Below are positions 22,667 to 33,186 of a stretch of 39,302 bases of DNA, in pieces. How positions within the stretch are numbered: the stretch's first letter is position 1; each line of letters starts with the position of its first letter. A program made the position numbers and the translations under genes. This DNA comes from Butyricicoccus faecihominis (GTDB lineage Bacteria > Bacillota > Clostridia > Oscillospirales > Butyricicoccaceae), in the NCBI RefSeq assembly GCF_024462775.1, contig NZ_JANGCE010000033.1:1-39302 (forward strand). Direction: 5' to 3'. A model generated the notes under the pieces. The model did not search any database and was not told the origin of the DNA. It worked only from the letters and a program-made list of their open reading frames with translations.

Positions 22667-23881
22667 ATGCTATTACCGATTCTCAGGCTTTTGGCCACAG
22701 TCGTTCTTGCTTTTCTGGTGGGCAGGCTGCTCGCTAGGATCAAGCTGCCCGCTATTCTCGGCTGGCTGATCACAGGCATGCTCCTCGGCCCGCACGCGCT
22801 GCAGCTGCTCGATCAGAGCGTGCTCGACGCGCCGTGGTACCAAGCCGCCGTTCACGTTCTGGAGTGCACTGTCGGCCTTCTGATCGGCACGGAGCTTGTG
22901 TGGAAGCGAATCAAGCAGTTCGGCAAGCAGATCATCGTCACCACGCTGACGCAGTCGCTCGGCACCTTTCTGGTGGTCAGTCTGGTGTTTGGCATCATTT
23001 TTCATTTCATGGATATCCCGCTCTATCTCGCCGTGATCTTTGGCGGCATCGCGTTGGCCACCGCTCCGGCTCCGGCGCTTTCGATCGTGCGGGAATTTCA
23101 AACCAATGGGCCGGTCACCAAAACCCTGATCCCCATGGCCGCGCTGGACGATATGGTGGGCGTTGTGGTGTTCTTTTCGGTCATCTCCCTTGTGGCTTCC
23201 CGTGTTTCTACCGAGCGTTTACCGGCGTATATGATCGCGTTAGTCGTGCTGCTGCCGCTGGGAATTGGCGCGGCGGTGGGCGTGCCGGCCGGTTTGCTCC
23301 TGAAAAAGGAACGGGGGGCCGCGCCGACGGTCGCGCTGCTCGTTGGCACCCTGCTCCTTGCCTCCGCCGCCGGTTTTTACTTGAACTACCGGGTCATGCC
23401 GCGCCCTGTTTTGAACTTCATGCTCATCGGTATGGCGTTCTCCGCCGTTTTTGCCAATATGGTGGGCGAGGTACGGCTGGAACGGATTCTGTGCAGCTTC
23501 AACCCGTTCCTCGGTTTGTCGATGATCGTGGTCATTTTAAATTTGGGCGCGCCGCTCGATTACCATCTGATCTTGGGCGCGGGCCTGTTTACCGCCCTAT
23601 ACATCCTCTCACGCGCGGCGGGCAAGTATGGCGGCGCTTATCTGGGCGCGACCCTTACCGGCGCGCCGCAGACCGTGCGCAAGTATTTGGGACTTACGCT
23701 GCTGCCGCATTCCGGCGTCTCGCTCGTTTTCACCGGCATTGCCGTTTCCGTGCTCAGCGGCCCCGCGCCCGAAAGCGCGCAGATCATTCAGGGCACGATC
23801 GCGGCCGCGGCGGTCATCAACGAGGTGCTCGCGGTCGTCATCGCCAAAAAAGGCTTTGAATGGTCGGGCGAGCTGCGTTAG
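22667..23881 (+). CDS. CPA2-family cation:proton antiporter (mirror copy)
   Basis: Identical to 15422-16636: 404 residues, Asp161-Asp162 pair. ATG at 22667 chosen because AAAGGAGG occupies 22655-22662. Confidence 0.88.
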   Translation: MLLPILRLLATVVLAFLVGRLLARIKLPAILGWLITGMLLGPHALQLLDQSVLDAPWYQAAVHVLECTVGLLIGTELVWKRIKQFGKQIIVTTLTQSLGTFLVVSLVFGIIFHFMDIPLYLAVIFGGIALATAPAPALSIVREFQTNGPVTKTLIPMAALDDMVGVVVFFSVISLVASRVSTERLPAYMIALVVLLPLGIGAAVGVPAGLLLKKERGAAPTVALLVGTLLLASAAGFYLNYRVMPRPVLNFMLIGMAFSAVFANMVGEVRLERILCSFNPFLGLSMIVVILNLGAPLDYHLILGAGLFTALYILSRAAGKYGGAYLGATLTGAPQTVRKYLGLTLLPHSGVSLVFTGIAVSVLSGPAPESAQIIQGTIAAAAVINEVLAVVIAKKGFEWSGELR

Positions 23882-23909
23882 CGCACGCGCCGCACCGCCT
23901 TTTTCGCAT

Positions 23910-23945
23910 AAAAAAAGTCTCCGATTCTTACATCGGAGACTTTTT
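23910..23945. terminator. Bidirectional terminator (mirror copy)
   Basis: Reverse complement of 15358-15393, between the convergent antiporter and lipoprotein genes. Confidence 0.9.
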
Positions 23946-23958
23946 GCGCTTTTGCTTT

Positions 23959-24849
23959 TTACGCGGCGGCAGCGTTCAGCGCTTCCGCGGGGATTTCAAT
24001 GCTTTCCACACCGTTGATGTTGCTCACGGTCATGGATACGAGCACGTTGGCTACGTCGAGCTTATCGTCCTCGCCCGCGCCCATGCTGTCCATCATCTTG
24101 CCCATCAGGCTCTGCATGATCGCGGTCATGTCCATTTCGTACTTGACCGGGATCTGGTCCGCCTTGGAGATCCACAGACTGATCGGCAGGTCGCCCAGAT
24201 CGGTGAGCATGGTATCCAGCTGGTCGCCCGTAATGCCTAGGCTGGAAAACTGGTCCATTACGCCGGAAGCTTCGAGCACCTGAGCCAGGTCCTCCTCGGA
24301 GATCGTGCCGTCATAGCGGGTCGCTTCCGCGCCGGCAACCGTTTCGGTACCGTTTTCCTTAAAGCTTTCCGCGCTGGAAAGATACAGGTCAAAGCTTTCG
24401 CGCGCGTCCATCTGATCGAACGCGGAGGTATCGGCCATCTCCTGCTTCTGCCAAACCAGATTGCCGTCGCCCGCGTCAATTCCGGTGTACAGCATGTACT
24501 TATCGCCATCCTGCGCAACGTACATGGCGGTATTCATATTGCCGACCTCGCCCATATCCACGTTCATATCCAGTTTCATCGTGATCGGATCGACGATCTG
24601 GTCGACCTTGCCGCTCGTGGCGATCTTCAGGGTCTCGTCATTCGCCTTCATTTCCATGCTCATGGTCATATCATAGCTCATGCTCTTAACATCCGCCATG
24701 TTGGCCTGCGCGGTCTTCATGATATCCTCGATGCTCTGGCCGGCGGCGCCGCCGTCAGCCTTGTCGCCGCAGGCGCCAAGCCCAGCCGCCATCGTCAGTG
24801 TCAGGATCGCCGCGGCCGCCCGCCGCGGCCAGCTTCTGGTATTTCTCAT
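23959..24849 (-). CDS. Secreted lipoprotein, LppX/LolA-like or DUF6612-like (mirror copy)
   Basis: Identical to 14454-15344: 296 residues, lipobox LGAC with Cys27. The open frame extends upstream to 25164, but the ribosome site and signal peptide place the start at 24849. Confidence 0.78.
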   Translation of the reverse strand: MRNTRSWPRRAAAAILTLTMAAGLGACGDKADGGAAGQSIEDIMKTAQANMADVKSMSYDMTMSMEMKANDETLKIATSGKVDQIVDPITMKLDMNVDMGEVGNMNTAMYVAQDGDKYMLYTGIDAGDGNLVWQKQEMADTSAFDQMDARESFDLYLSSAESFKENGTETVAGAEATRYDGTISEEDLAQVLEASGVMDQFSSLGITGDQLDTMLTDLGDLPISLWISKADQIPVKYEMDMTAIMQSLMGKMMDSMGAGEDDKLDVANVLVSMTVSNINGVESIEIPAEALNAAAA

Positions 24850-25234
24850 TTTTCGTCTCCTTTTGTGTATGTGAGTTTTATATTGAAACACGCCCCAAGG
24901 GGCGCAATTTCCACCCATAGCGTATGCGGCGCCGTTGCGGGTCATGACATGCGCCGCCCTTACACTGTCGAGGATACCACACCCGCCGCCTTTCGTCAAG
25001 AAAGCCGCTGTACAAAATGTGGAAATTCCCAAACCCGCATGGCACACCACGCGTTTGCCTGCCCTGCGCTGTCGGCGCGCAATCGTGTTCGCACCGGTTG
25101 CAGTGTCAATATGGCTTCTTATGATCACGTCATGAACAAAAGGAAAAATGTATGTGCCATGCAATAAACTGGTATATCCTTCAAAAAAACCGCTTAAAAC
25201 GACGAAAAAAACACGTTTCCGTACGATAAGCGGC

Positions 25235-25292
25235 TTGCACCCGTCCCGGCTTTCGGTTATAATGAAAATATAGCTTAAACTTTTTAGTAAAA
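25235..25292 (+). promoter_or_regulatory. lacI-type gene promoter and operator (mirror copy)
   Basis: Forward reading: TTGCAC (25235-25240), TATAAT (25258-25263), operator TTTTAGTAAAA (25282-25292), then AAGAAGGTGG and ATG at 25305. Confidence 0.78.
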
Positions 25293-25304
25293 GAAGGTGG
25301 CTGC

Positions 25305-26330
25305 ATGGCTACGCTAAAAGAGCTGGCGGAATATACGGGCTTTTCCATCGCGACGATCTCCCGTGTGCTCAATAACGACCCCACGATGAGCGTGAGCGAT
25401 TCGACGCGCGCCGCGATACTGGACGCCGCCGGAAAGCTGCATTACGATACCGCCGCGCGCACGCGCAAGGCGCGCGTGAACATACGCACACGTCGTTTCG
25501 CCATTGCGGAAATGCTCACCCCGGCCCAGCAGTTGGCTGATCCTTACTACTTATACCTGAAAAACTTTGCCGAGCAGCGCTTTTTCGATCTGGGCGCCGA
25601 GGTCACGCACCTGCTGGAACGCAACGGCGCTTACCGCCAGAATATGCCCCAGCCGGTGGACGGCGTGCTCGCCATCGGTATTTTTTCCGAAGCGCAGATT
25701 GAATCGCTGCGCAGCATCACCGAAAATTTGGTTTTTCTCGATTCCGCGCCGGACGAGCTGCATTTTGATTCCGTGGTGCTGAATTTTCGCCTTGGCGTCG
25801 AGCAAGCGCTTGATTATTTTATGCAGCGCGGCCACCGCAGCATCGGCTTTTTAGGGCCGGACTGCAAGCTGGACCAAAAAAAGCGCCCCGCGCCGGAAGT
25901 GCGGCGGCAGTATTTTATTCAATACATGCAGGACCGGGATCTGTTCGATCCCAAACTGCTCTTTAACGCGAAAATGAACGCGCGTGACGCGCGCGACGCC
26001 ATCAGCGCACGGCTGACCGCCGGCGGGCCGATGCCCACCGCCCTGCTGGCCGCCAACGAAGAAGCCGCGATCGGCGCGGTCGGCGCGATGCGGGAAGCCG
26101 GGCTGCGTGTGCCGCACGACCTTTCCATCATCAGCTTTAATAACACCGCTGTTTCCGCGCTGACCGATCCGCCGCTCACCAGCATCAGCACGCACGTCGA
26201 AGCAATGAGCGCCACCGCGGTGAGCCTTCTTGCCCGCCGCACCGACGGCGCGTTGCCGGATATGCCGCTCAAGATCGTCGTGCCGCCCACGCTGATCGAA
26301 CGCGACAGCGTTTTTGCACCCAGTAAATAA
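25305..26330 (+). CDS. LacI/GalR-family repressor (mirror copy)
   Basis: Identical to 12973-13998: 341 residues, LacI HTH plus sugar-binding domain. In this orientation it is the first gene of the forward-reading galactose locus, separated from galK by element B, the MITE and two terminators. Confidence 0.88.
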   Translation: MATLKELAEYTGFSIATISRVLNNDPTMSVSDSTRAAILDAAGKLHYDTAARTRKARVNIRTRRFAIAEMLTPAQQLADPYYLYLKNFAEQRFFDLGAEVTHLLERNGAYRQNMPQPVDGVLAIGIFSEAQIESLRSITENLVFLDSAPDELHFDSVVLNFRLGVEQALDYFMQRGHRSIGFLGPDCKLDQKKRPAPEVRRQYFIQYMQDRDLFDPKLLFNAKMNARDARDAISARLTAGGPMPTALLAANEEAAIGAVGAMREAGLRVPHDLSIISFNNTAVSALTDPPLTSISTHVEAMSATAVSLLARRTDGALPDMPLKIVVPPTLIERDSVFAPSK

Positions 26331-26340
26331 ACAAAAAAGT

Positions 26341-26837
26341 GCACGCTACGGCGTGCTTCAGGCATCTGCGCGCGCCTTACAGGCGCACTTGAAGTCGGTT
26401 TGTTAAAAAGGTGAGATACATGCTCAATGTCATTCAGTTAAGGTCAGACAAGACAAAAAGGTATCGCAAGCACAGAACATGTAGGGCGCGACGCCCTCGG
26501 CGCGCCGAGAGCGAAGCACCGGGATAAGTGAGAGCATCAAACAGGCTGGTACGGCCGAGCGAAGGGACATGGTTTCTCAGCAAGTGTTACGTCCCTTCGA
26601 GACGGCGCGCCGAGGCGTGGTCCAGACCAGCTTCTCTTGGCCTTCGGCCAATTCACCTTCTCGCGCCCTACTAGCTCGGTGAATCCCTTGTTTTTTCCTA
26701 TGCGTTTCCCTTATCTTTATGACATTGGATACATGCTCCCACTTTTTTCAACTTGAAGCGCTGCTTCAAGTTGACACTTTATACGCGCTGCGGCGCGAGG
26801 GGATTTTTTAACAAGCTGGAGCACGCCAAGGCGTGCT
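26341..26837 (+). repeat. Element B (mirror copy, reading with the gal genes)
   Basis: Reverse complement of 12466-12962. In this sense the order is GCACGC hairpin, GGCGC/GACTTGAAGT-type block, MITE-interrupted ATACATGCT loop, TCAACTTGAAGC stem, TTTATACGCG hairpin, then the AGCACGCC terminator with six T at 26837-26842. Confidence 0.78.
26425..26727. mobile_element. 303-bp MITE-like insertion (mirror copy)
   Basis: Reverse complement of 12576-12878. Flanking 10-bp duplications GATACATGCT at 26415-26424 and 26728-26737; 19-bp imperfect terminal inverted repeats. Confidence 0.83.
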
Positions 26838-26854
26838 TTTTTACTATTGCAAAA

Positions 26855-26890
26855 CCACCAAAAAAGCGAGGGCGTTTTTGGTGGGTTTTT
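26855..26890 (+). terminator. Terminator upstream of gal promoter (mirror copy)
   Basis: CCACCAAAAA (26855-26864)/TTTTTGGTGG (26875-26884), then G and five T. Confidence 0.75.
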
Positions 26891-26904
26891 CAGTAAAACT
26901 TTCA

Positions 26905-26933
26905 TTGAGTTTTTACTAAAACAGTGTTATTCT
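26905..26933 (+). promoter_or_regulatory. gal operon promoter and LacI-type operator (mirror copy)
   Basis: TTGAGT (26905-26910), 17 bp containing TTTTACTAAAA (26911-26921), TATTCT (26928-26933). galK ATG at 26985. Confidence 0.75.
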
Positions 26934-26984
26934 GATGATAGGAGCACTGCGCAACTGATACGGATAAGAATGGAGAGAGAGCAT

Positions 26985-28275
26985 ATGTTACGACAAAGCA
27001 GCCTTTCCGCTGAAATCGGGAACGGCGCGCTTGATTCACGCCTGCGCGCCATGACCGGCTGCGACCCGAGCGAGCTGCCCGCCCTGTGCGCGCGGCTATC
27101 CCACGTGCTTTCAGGATATGGAAAAACCTTTGGGCCGGACGGCGAGGTCGGCCTGTTCAGCGGCCCCGGCCGCACCGAGATCGGCGGCAACCATACCGAC
27201 CATCAGCGCGGCCGCGTGCTGGCCGCCGCCATCAATCTGGACGCGCTCGCCTGCGCCGGGCCAAACGGCACGGATACCATCCATATTTGCTCGGCCGGTT
27301 ATCCGGATATCGCGGTATCGCTCGGCGATCTTGCCGTACAGCCGGGCGAAGCGGGCACCTCCGCCGCGCTGGTGCGCGGCGTGGGCGCGCCGTTTTACCG
27401 CGCTCGGCCATCCGGTAAGCGGGTTTAACGCCTATATCGAATCGACCGTGCTGGGCGGATCGGGCCTCTCGTCCTCGGCGGCGTACGAGGTGCTGATCGG
27501 CGTGATCGTGAACCACTTATTCTGTCAAGATTCGGTCTCGCTCGTGCAGATCGCGCAGATCGGCCAATACGCGGAAAACGTGTATTTCGGCAAGCCCTGC
27601 GGGCTGATGGATCAACTTGCCAGCGCGGTGGGCGGCATTGTTTCGATCGACTTTAAGGACCCCGAAACGCCCATCGTACACCAGATCGATTACGACCTTT
27701 CCGCTTCGGGCCACGCGCTGTGCATCATCGATTCCGGCGCCGACCACGCCGACCTGACCGAGGATTACGCCGCCATCCCCCGTGAAATGGGCGCTGTGGC
27801 CGCCTTTTTCGGCAAGGATGTGCTGCGGCAGGTCGACTATGAAGCGTTTTGGCAAAACATCCCCGCTCTGCGAAAGGCCGCGGGCGACCGCGCCGTGCTG
27901 CGCGCCATCCACTTTTTCGACGACAACCTGTGCGCGCAAAAGCAGGCGACAGCGCTTGAGAGCGATAACTTTGTTCAGTTTTTAAATCTGGTCAACCAGT
28001 CCGGCATCTCCTCGTCCGAGCACCTGCAAAACCTGTACAGCGCGTCGGCCCCGGGGCAGCAGGCCCTGCCGCTCGTGATTGCGCTGGCGCGCCGCCTGCT
28101 CGGCGGTACGGGCGCGGTGCGTGTGCATGGCGGCGGCTTTGCCGGAACCGTGCAGGCCTTTGTGCCCTTCCCGCAGCTTGATACGTTCCGCGAGCGGATC
28201 GAAGCCGCGTTCGGCAAGGGCTGCTGCCATGTGCTGCGTATCCGCCCGGAGGGCGGCGCTGTTATTGCGGGTTAA
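26985..28275 (+). pseudogene. galK: Galactokinase with +1 frameshift (mirror copy)
   Basis: Identical to 11028-12318. Codons read GTG-CGC-GGC-GTG to 27383, then the frame shifts at the GGG 27383-27385; with one G fewer the sequence continues GTG-GCG-CGC-CGT into ARRFTALGHPVSG. Presence of the same defect in both arms shows the arms are copies of one sequence. Confidence 0.88.
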
Positions 28276-28310
28276 CGAATCGATCACCGAATGCAAGGAG
28301 GCATTTTGTT

Positions 28311-29300
28311 ATGGCAATTTTAGTTTTGGGCGGCGCGGGCTACATTGGTTCGCACACCGTACGCGCGCTGATCGACGCGGGACGCGACGTGGCCGTGGCC
28401 GATAATCTGGAGACCGGCTACCGTGCGGCCGTGCACCCGCAGGCCCGCTTTTACGAAGGCGACATCCGCGACCGCGCGTTTGTGGACCGTGTGCTGGAAA
28501 GCGAGCAGATCGAAGGCGTGATCCATTTCGCCGCCAACAGTCAGGTCGGCGAAAGCATGACGGACCCGCTGAAATATTATGATAACAATCTGACCGGCAC
28601 CAAGGTGCTGCTGGAAAGCATGGTCGCGCACGGCGTGCTGAAGATCGTCTTTTCCTCCACCGCCGCGACCTATGGGGAGCCCGAGCGCGTGCCCATCCTC
28701 GAAACCGATCGCACCGATCCGACCAACTGCTACGGCGAGACCAAGCTTTCGATGGAAAAGATGATGAAATGGGTTTCCGCCGCGCACGGCCTGCGCTTTG
28801 TGGCCTTGCGCTACTTCAACGCCTGCGGCGCGCAGCCGGACGGCTCGATCGGCGAGGCCCACAATCCGGAGACCCATCTTGTGCCGCTGATCCTGCAAGT
28901 GCCGAACGGCCAGCGCGCGCAGATCGCCATCTTCGGCGAGGATTATCCCACGCCGGACGGCACCTGCATCCGCGATTATATCCACGTTTGCGATCTGGCG
29001 CAGGCGCATATTCTGGCGCTCGACTACCTGCTCGCGGGCGGTGAAAACAACATCTTTAACCTTGGCAACGGCGTGGGCTTTTCGGTCAAGGAGGTCATCG
29101 AGGAGACCCGCCGCGTGACCGGCCACCCGATCCCGGCTACCGTTTGCCCGCGCCGTGCGGGCGACCCGGCGCAGCTAATCGCTTCGAGCGCCAAGGCCCG
29201 CGAGGTGCTCGGCTGGGAACCGCAGTACGACGACCTGCACACCATTATCGCGACCGCGTGGGACTGGCACAAGGCCCATCCCCACGGCTATATCAAGTAA
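28311..29300 (+). CDS. galE: UDP-glucose 4-epimerase (mirror copy)
   Basis: Identical to 10003-10992: GGAGYIGSH at 7-15, Tyr141-x3-Lys145. Second gene of the operon, 35 bases after galK. Confidence 0.92.
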   Translation: MAILVLGGAGYIGSHTVRALIDAGRDVAVADNLETGYRAAVHPQARFYEGDIRDRAFVDRVLESEQIEGVIHFAANSQVGESMTDPLKYYDNNLTGTKVLLESMVAHGVLKIVFSSTAATYGEPERVPILETDRTDPTNCYGETKLSMEKMMKWVSAAHGLRFVALRYFNACGAQPDGSIGEAHNPETHLVPLILQVPNGQRAQIAIFGEDYPTPDGTCIRDYIHVCDLAQAHILALDYLLAGGENNIFNLGNGVGFSVKEVIEETRRVTGHPIPATVCPRRAGDPAQLIASSAKAREVLGWEPQYDDLHTIIATAWDWHKAHPHGYIK

Positions 29301-29315
29301 AAGGAGCGAACCGCC

Positions 29316-30806
29316 ATGATCGACAACGCAGTCGCCAAGCTGATCGCGTACGCGGAAAAGACCGGGCTAACCCTGCCCGAGGATCGCGTGTGGGCCACGA
29401 ACGCGCTGCTGGAGGTATTACAGCTTCCCGCCTTTGACGCGCCCGCCTATGAGGGCCCGATCGATCTGCCCGGCGTGCTGGACGAACTGACGGACGACGC
29501 TTACGCGCGCGGCGTGACGAGTGAAAACTCCATCGTTTACCGCGACCTGTTCGACACCTCGCTGATGGGCCGCCTGACCCCGCCGCCGCGCGAGGTGACC
29601 GCTCGTTTCCGCGCGCTTTACGCGCAGTCGCCCCAAAAGGCGACCGATTGGTTCTATCAGTTCAGCCAAAACACCAATTACATACGCCGCGACCGCATCG
29701 CGCGGGATATGCAGTGGAAGACCGGGACCGATTACGGCACGCTGGATATCACCATCAACCTATCCAAGCCGGAAAAAGACCCCAAGGCCATCGCCGCCGC
29801 GCGCGAGATGCCGCAATCCGGCTACCCGAAGTGCCAGCTCTGCGCGGAAAACGAGGGCTACGCGGGCCGCGTCGATCACCCGGCGCGGCAGAACCACCGC
29901 ATCATCCCCCTCACGATCGACGGCAGCCCGTGGTTTTTGCAGTATTCCCCCTATGTTTACTATAACGAGCACTGCATCGTGCTGAACAGCCGCCACGTGC
30001 CCATGCAGATCGACCGCGCTTGTTTCCGCAAGCTGACCGATTTCGTCACCCAGTTCCCGCACTATTTCGTCGGCTCGAACGCCGATCTGCCGATCGTCGG
30101 CGGCTCCATCCTGTCGCATGATCATTTTCAGGGCGGTCACTACCAATTTGCCATGGAGCGCGCGCCGATTGAAACGCGCGTACCGTTCGCTGGTTTTGAC
30201 GATGTGACCGCCGGTATCGTGCGCTGGCCGATGTCGGTCATTCGCCTGCGCGCCGCGGACCGTGAGCGCCTGATCGAGCTGGCCGATCGCATTCTGAAGG
30301 CGTGGCGCGGCTATACGGACGAAGGCGCGCGGATCTATGCCCAGACCGGCGGCGTGCCGCATTCCACCATCACGCCGATTGCCCGCCGCCGCGGCGACGA
30401 TTACGAGCTGGACCTTGTGCTGCGCAACAATTTAACGACCGAGGAGCACCCGCTCGGCCTGTACCATCCGCACGCGGAAAAGCACCATATCAAGAAGGAA
30501 AACATCGGCCTGATCGAGGTCATGGGTCTTGCCGTGCTGCCCGCCCGCCTGAAAGACGAGCTGGAAAGCGTGGCCGCGGGCCTGATCGAAGGAGCCGATC
30601 TGACGGCGGATGAAAGCACCGCGTCCCATGCCGCGTGGGCGCAGGAGATCGCGCGCCGTATACCGCTGAGCGAAGCCAATGTGCGCGACGTGCTGCGGCA
30701 GGAGGTCGGCAAGGTGTTCGCCGCCGTGCTCGAGGACGCGGGCGTGTTTGCCCGCACGGACGAAGGGCAGGCCGCGTTCCTTCGCTTTATAGAAACGGTG
30801 AGGTGA
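29316..30806 (+). CDS. galT: UDP-glucose--hexose-1-phosphate uridylyltransferase, class II (mirror copy)
   Basis: Identical to 8497-9987: 496 residues, SHDHFQGGHY at 267-276. 15 bases after galE. Confidence 0.92.
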   Translation: MIDNAVAKLIAYAEKTGLTLPEDRVWATNALLEVLQLPAFDAPAYEGPIDLPGVLDELTDDAYARGVTSENSIVYRDLFDTSLMGRLTPPPREVTARFRALYAQSPQKATDWFYQFSQNTNYIRRDRIARDMQWKTGTDYGTLDITINLSKPEKDPKAIAAAREMPQSGYPKCQLCAENEGYAGRVDHPARQNHRIIPLTIDGSPWFLQYSPYVYYNEHCIVLNSRHVPMQIDRACFRKLTDFVTQFPHYFVGSNADLPIVGGSILSHDHFQGGHYQFAMERAPIETRVPFAGFDDVTAGIVRWPMSVIRLRAADRERLIELADRILKAWRGYTDEGARIYAQTGGVPHSTITPIARRRGDDYELDLVLRNNLTTEEHPLGLYHPHAEKHHIKKENIGLIEVMGLAVLPARLKDELESVAAGLIEGADLTADESTASHAAWAQEIARRIPLSEANVRDVLRQEVGKVFAAVLEDAGVFARTDEGQAAFLRFIETVR

Positions 30807-30812
30807 TTTTAC

Positions 30813-31859
30813 ATGGATATTGTATGCACGCCCTTTGGGCGCGACCGCGCGGGCCATGCGGTGCTGCGCTATACGTTGACGGAAGGGGCGCTTTCCGCCT
30901 CGATCCTGACGCTGGGCGGCGTTTTGCAGTCGCTTACCGTGCCTGACCGGAACGGCAAGCCCGTGGACGTGGTGCTCGGCTTTGATTCGGCCGAGGATTA
31001 CGAACAGCAGACCTGCTATATCGGCGCGTTGATCGGCCGGTGCGCCAACCGCATCGCGGAGGGCCGCTTTGTGCTGAACGGGCAAGCCTATCAGCTTGCC
31101 TGCAATGAAAACGGTACGACCCACCTGCACGGCGGCGAAATTGGCTTTGATAAACGGCAGTGGATCACCTCGATCCATTCCGAAGGACTCAGCCTGCAAT
31201 ACCACAGCCCGGCGGGCGAAGGAGGCTATCCCGGCGCGCTGCACGCCGCCGTTACCTATCGGCTGACGGCGGACAGTCTGATCATCGACTATCACGCCGA
31301 GTCCGACGCGCCTACACCCTGCAACCTGACGAACCACAGCTACTTCAATCTGGACGGCCACGGCGCGGGTCCGGTGGGCGGGCAGCGCATCCGGCTGAAC
31401 GCCGCGCGCTACACGCCGATCGACGCCGCGAGTATCCCGACCGGCGAGATCGCCGCGACGCAGGACACGCCGATGGACCTGACCCGCGAAACGCCCCTCG
31501 GCGCGCATTGGGACGACGATTTTGAACAGCTGCGCCTTGCCGGCGGGTACGACCACAACTTTATCGTGGACGGCGCCTTTGGTACGCTGCGCCCGGCGGC
31601 GCGTGTGAGGAGCGAGCGCACCGGCATCATCATGGATGTGGAGACCACCATGCCCGGTATGCAGCTATACACCGGCAACTTTTTACGCGCCGATATGCCC
31701 GCGGGCAAGGGCGGCGTCAAATACGCGCCGCGGCACGGCTTCTGTCTGGAAACGCAGTATTACCCAAGCGCGCTCACCCTGCCCCAGTTCCCGCAGCCCG
31801 TGCTGCGCCCCGGCGAGACATACCGGCACCAAACCGTGTTCCGCTTTTCGGCGGAATAA
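30813..31859 (+). CDS. galM: Aldose 1-epimerase (mirror copy)
   Basis: Identical to 7444-8490: His105, His175, Glu313. Last gene of the operon, 6 bases after galT and followed by element A. Confidence 0.92.
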   Translation: MDIVCTPFGRDRAGHAVLRYTLTEGALSASILTLGGVLQSLTVPDRNGKPVDVVLGFDSAEDYEQQTCYIGALIGRCANRIAEGRFVLNGQAYQLACNENGTTHLHGGEIGFDKRQWITSIHSEGLSLQYHSPAGEGGYPGALHAAVTYRLTADSLIIDYHAESDAPTPCNLTNHSYFNLDGHGAGPVGGQRIRLNAARYTPIDAASIPTGEIAATQDTPMDLTRETPLGAHWDDDFEQLRLAGGYDHNFIVDGAFGTLRPAARVRSERTGIIMDVETTMPGMQLYTGNFLRADMPAGKGGVKYAPRHGFCLETQYYPSALTLPQFPQPVLRPGETYRHQTVFRFSAE

Positions 31860-31886
31860 AACAAGCCCATAACCCACCCCATATAG

Positions 31887-32187
31887 CAGCAGCGCACACG
31901 GCAAACCGTTTTGCCATGTGCGCTGCTGTCAGACTGTCAAAAAACAAGTTTTGACAGTCTGTCGATCGAAACAAAGCCCCATTTCGATCGAGAATTCCGA
32001 CTTCTGCGCGCGCCTTGCAGGCACACTTGAAGTCGGTTTGTATAAAAACCGAGATACATGCTCCCGGTTTTTATGAATTTTGCCGCAAACGGCAAAATTC
32101 TATTTTATGCGCGCTGCGGCGCGAGGGAGTTCTTTGACACGCTGGCAGCAGCGCACACGGCAAACCGTTTTGCCATGTGCGCTGCTG
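31887..32187 (+). repeat. Element A (mirror copy, reading with galM)
   Basis: Reverse complement of 7116-7416. Reads as a chain of stem-loops after galM, beginning and ending with the same 42-bp hairpin; the second (32146-32187) is followed by a T-run to 32196. Confidence 0.78.
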
Positions 32188-32194
32188 TGTTTTT

Positions 32195-33073
32195 TTACTG
32201 CTTCTCTCGGATCGGTAGCAGCTCGATATAGCCCCTAGTGCCGATCGGCTCCAACTGCACGCGGGGGTTCGTTTCATCCCACGCATAGCCAATCACCGCC
32301 GGATCGTACTTTTGAATCGAAGCCTGCATCTCGTCGATGGCCTGACAGTAGTCCTCCTCCGCGAACGGCTCGCCCTGAAACATCAGATACTTGGCGGCGG
32401 GCAGGTCGATCACATCCAAGCCCTCGGGCACGACGCCGTCGTAATCCACGCCGACCTCGACGCCCTGCACATACTCCGAGGTGCCCGGCTTGCGGTACGG
32501 CAGCGGCAGCCACAGGCAAACCGGTTCGCCGCTAATGGATCGGATGCTTTGCAGCAAGCCCCACACGTCGCAGCCCACCTCCTCGCAATAGGTCCAATAA
32601 TCGGCCGCCTTGATCCCACGCTTGATCAGCGCCTTGCGCGCGGGCTTTTCGATCACCTGTACAAATACGTTCTTTAAATTTTCCATGACCGGTCTCCTTT
32701 CGATATGCCTAAACTTCACGCCGTAGGGGGTGAACAGATAGACCGGAACCGGATGCGCGGCGTATTCGCTCGGGTTGCACCCAAATTCACGGCGAAACGC
32801 GCGCTGGTAGCCGTCCACGCTGCCGAACCCCATGGCAAACGCCACCTCCGCTATTTTGCACGGTTCGTCCCGCAGCCGCAGCGCCGATTTGGAAAGGCGG
32901 AACCTGCGGATATAATCCGCCGGGGCCATTCCGGTTTGACGGACAAACAGACGGTGCGCGTACCACGGTGAAAACAGCGACGCCGCCGCGAGATCGGCCA
33001 GCGTGATATTTTCAAACAAGTGCGCTTCGATATAATCCTGCATGCGCTGTACGGCTTCTATTTGTTCCTGCAT
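32195..33073 (-). CDS. AraC-family regulator with GyrI-like domain (mirror copy)
   Basis: Identical to 6230-7108: 292 residues from the ATG preceded by GGGAGGTG. Confidence 0.87.
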   Translation of the reverse strand: MQEQIEAVQRMQDYIEAHLFENITLADLAAASLFSPWYAHRLFVRQTGMAPADYIRRFRLSKSALRLRDEPCKIAEVAFAMGFGSVDGYQRAFRREFGCNPSEYAAHPVPVYLFTPYGVKFRHIERRPVMENLKNVFVQVIEKPARKALIKRGIKAADYWTYCEEVGCDVWGLLQSIRSISGEPVCLWLPLPYRKPGTSEYVQGVEVGVDYDGVVPEGLDVIDLPAAKYLMFQGEPFAEEDYCQAIDEMQASIQKYDPAVIGYAWDETNPRVQLEPIGTRGYIELLPIREKQ

Positions 33074-33186
33074 CTGTGTCACCTCCCGACAATCGTTATT
33101 ATAGGAGACTTTGCAAAAAACCGCTCGACGTTTTTTGCGCAATCGCTTTTTCTATTATAATGCAAATCCACGGATCTTGCAGCTTT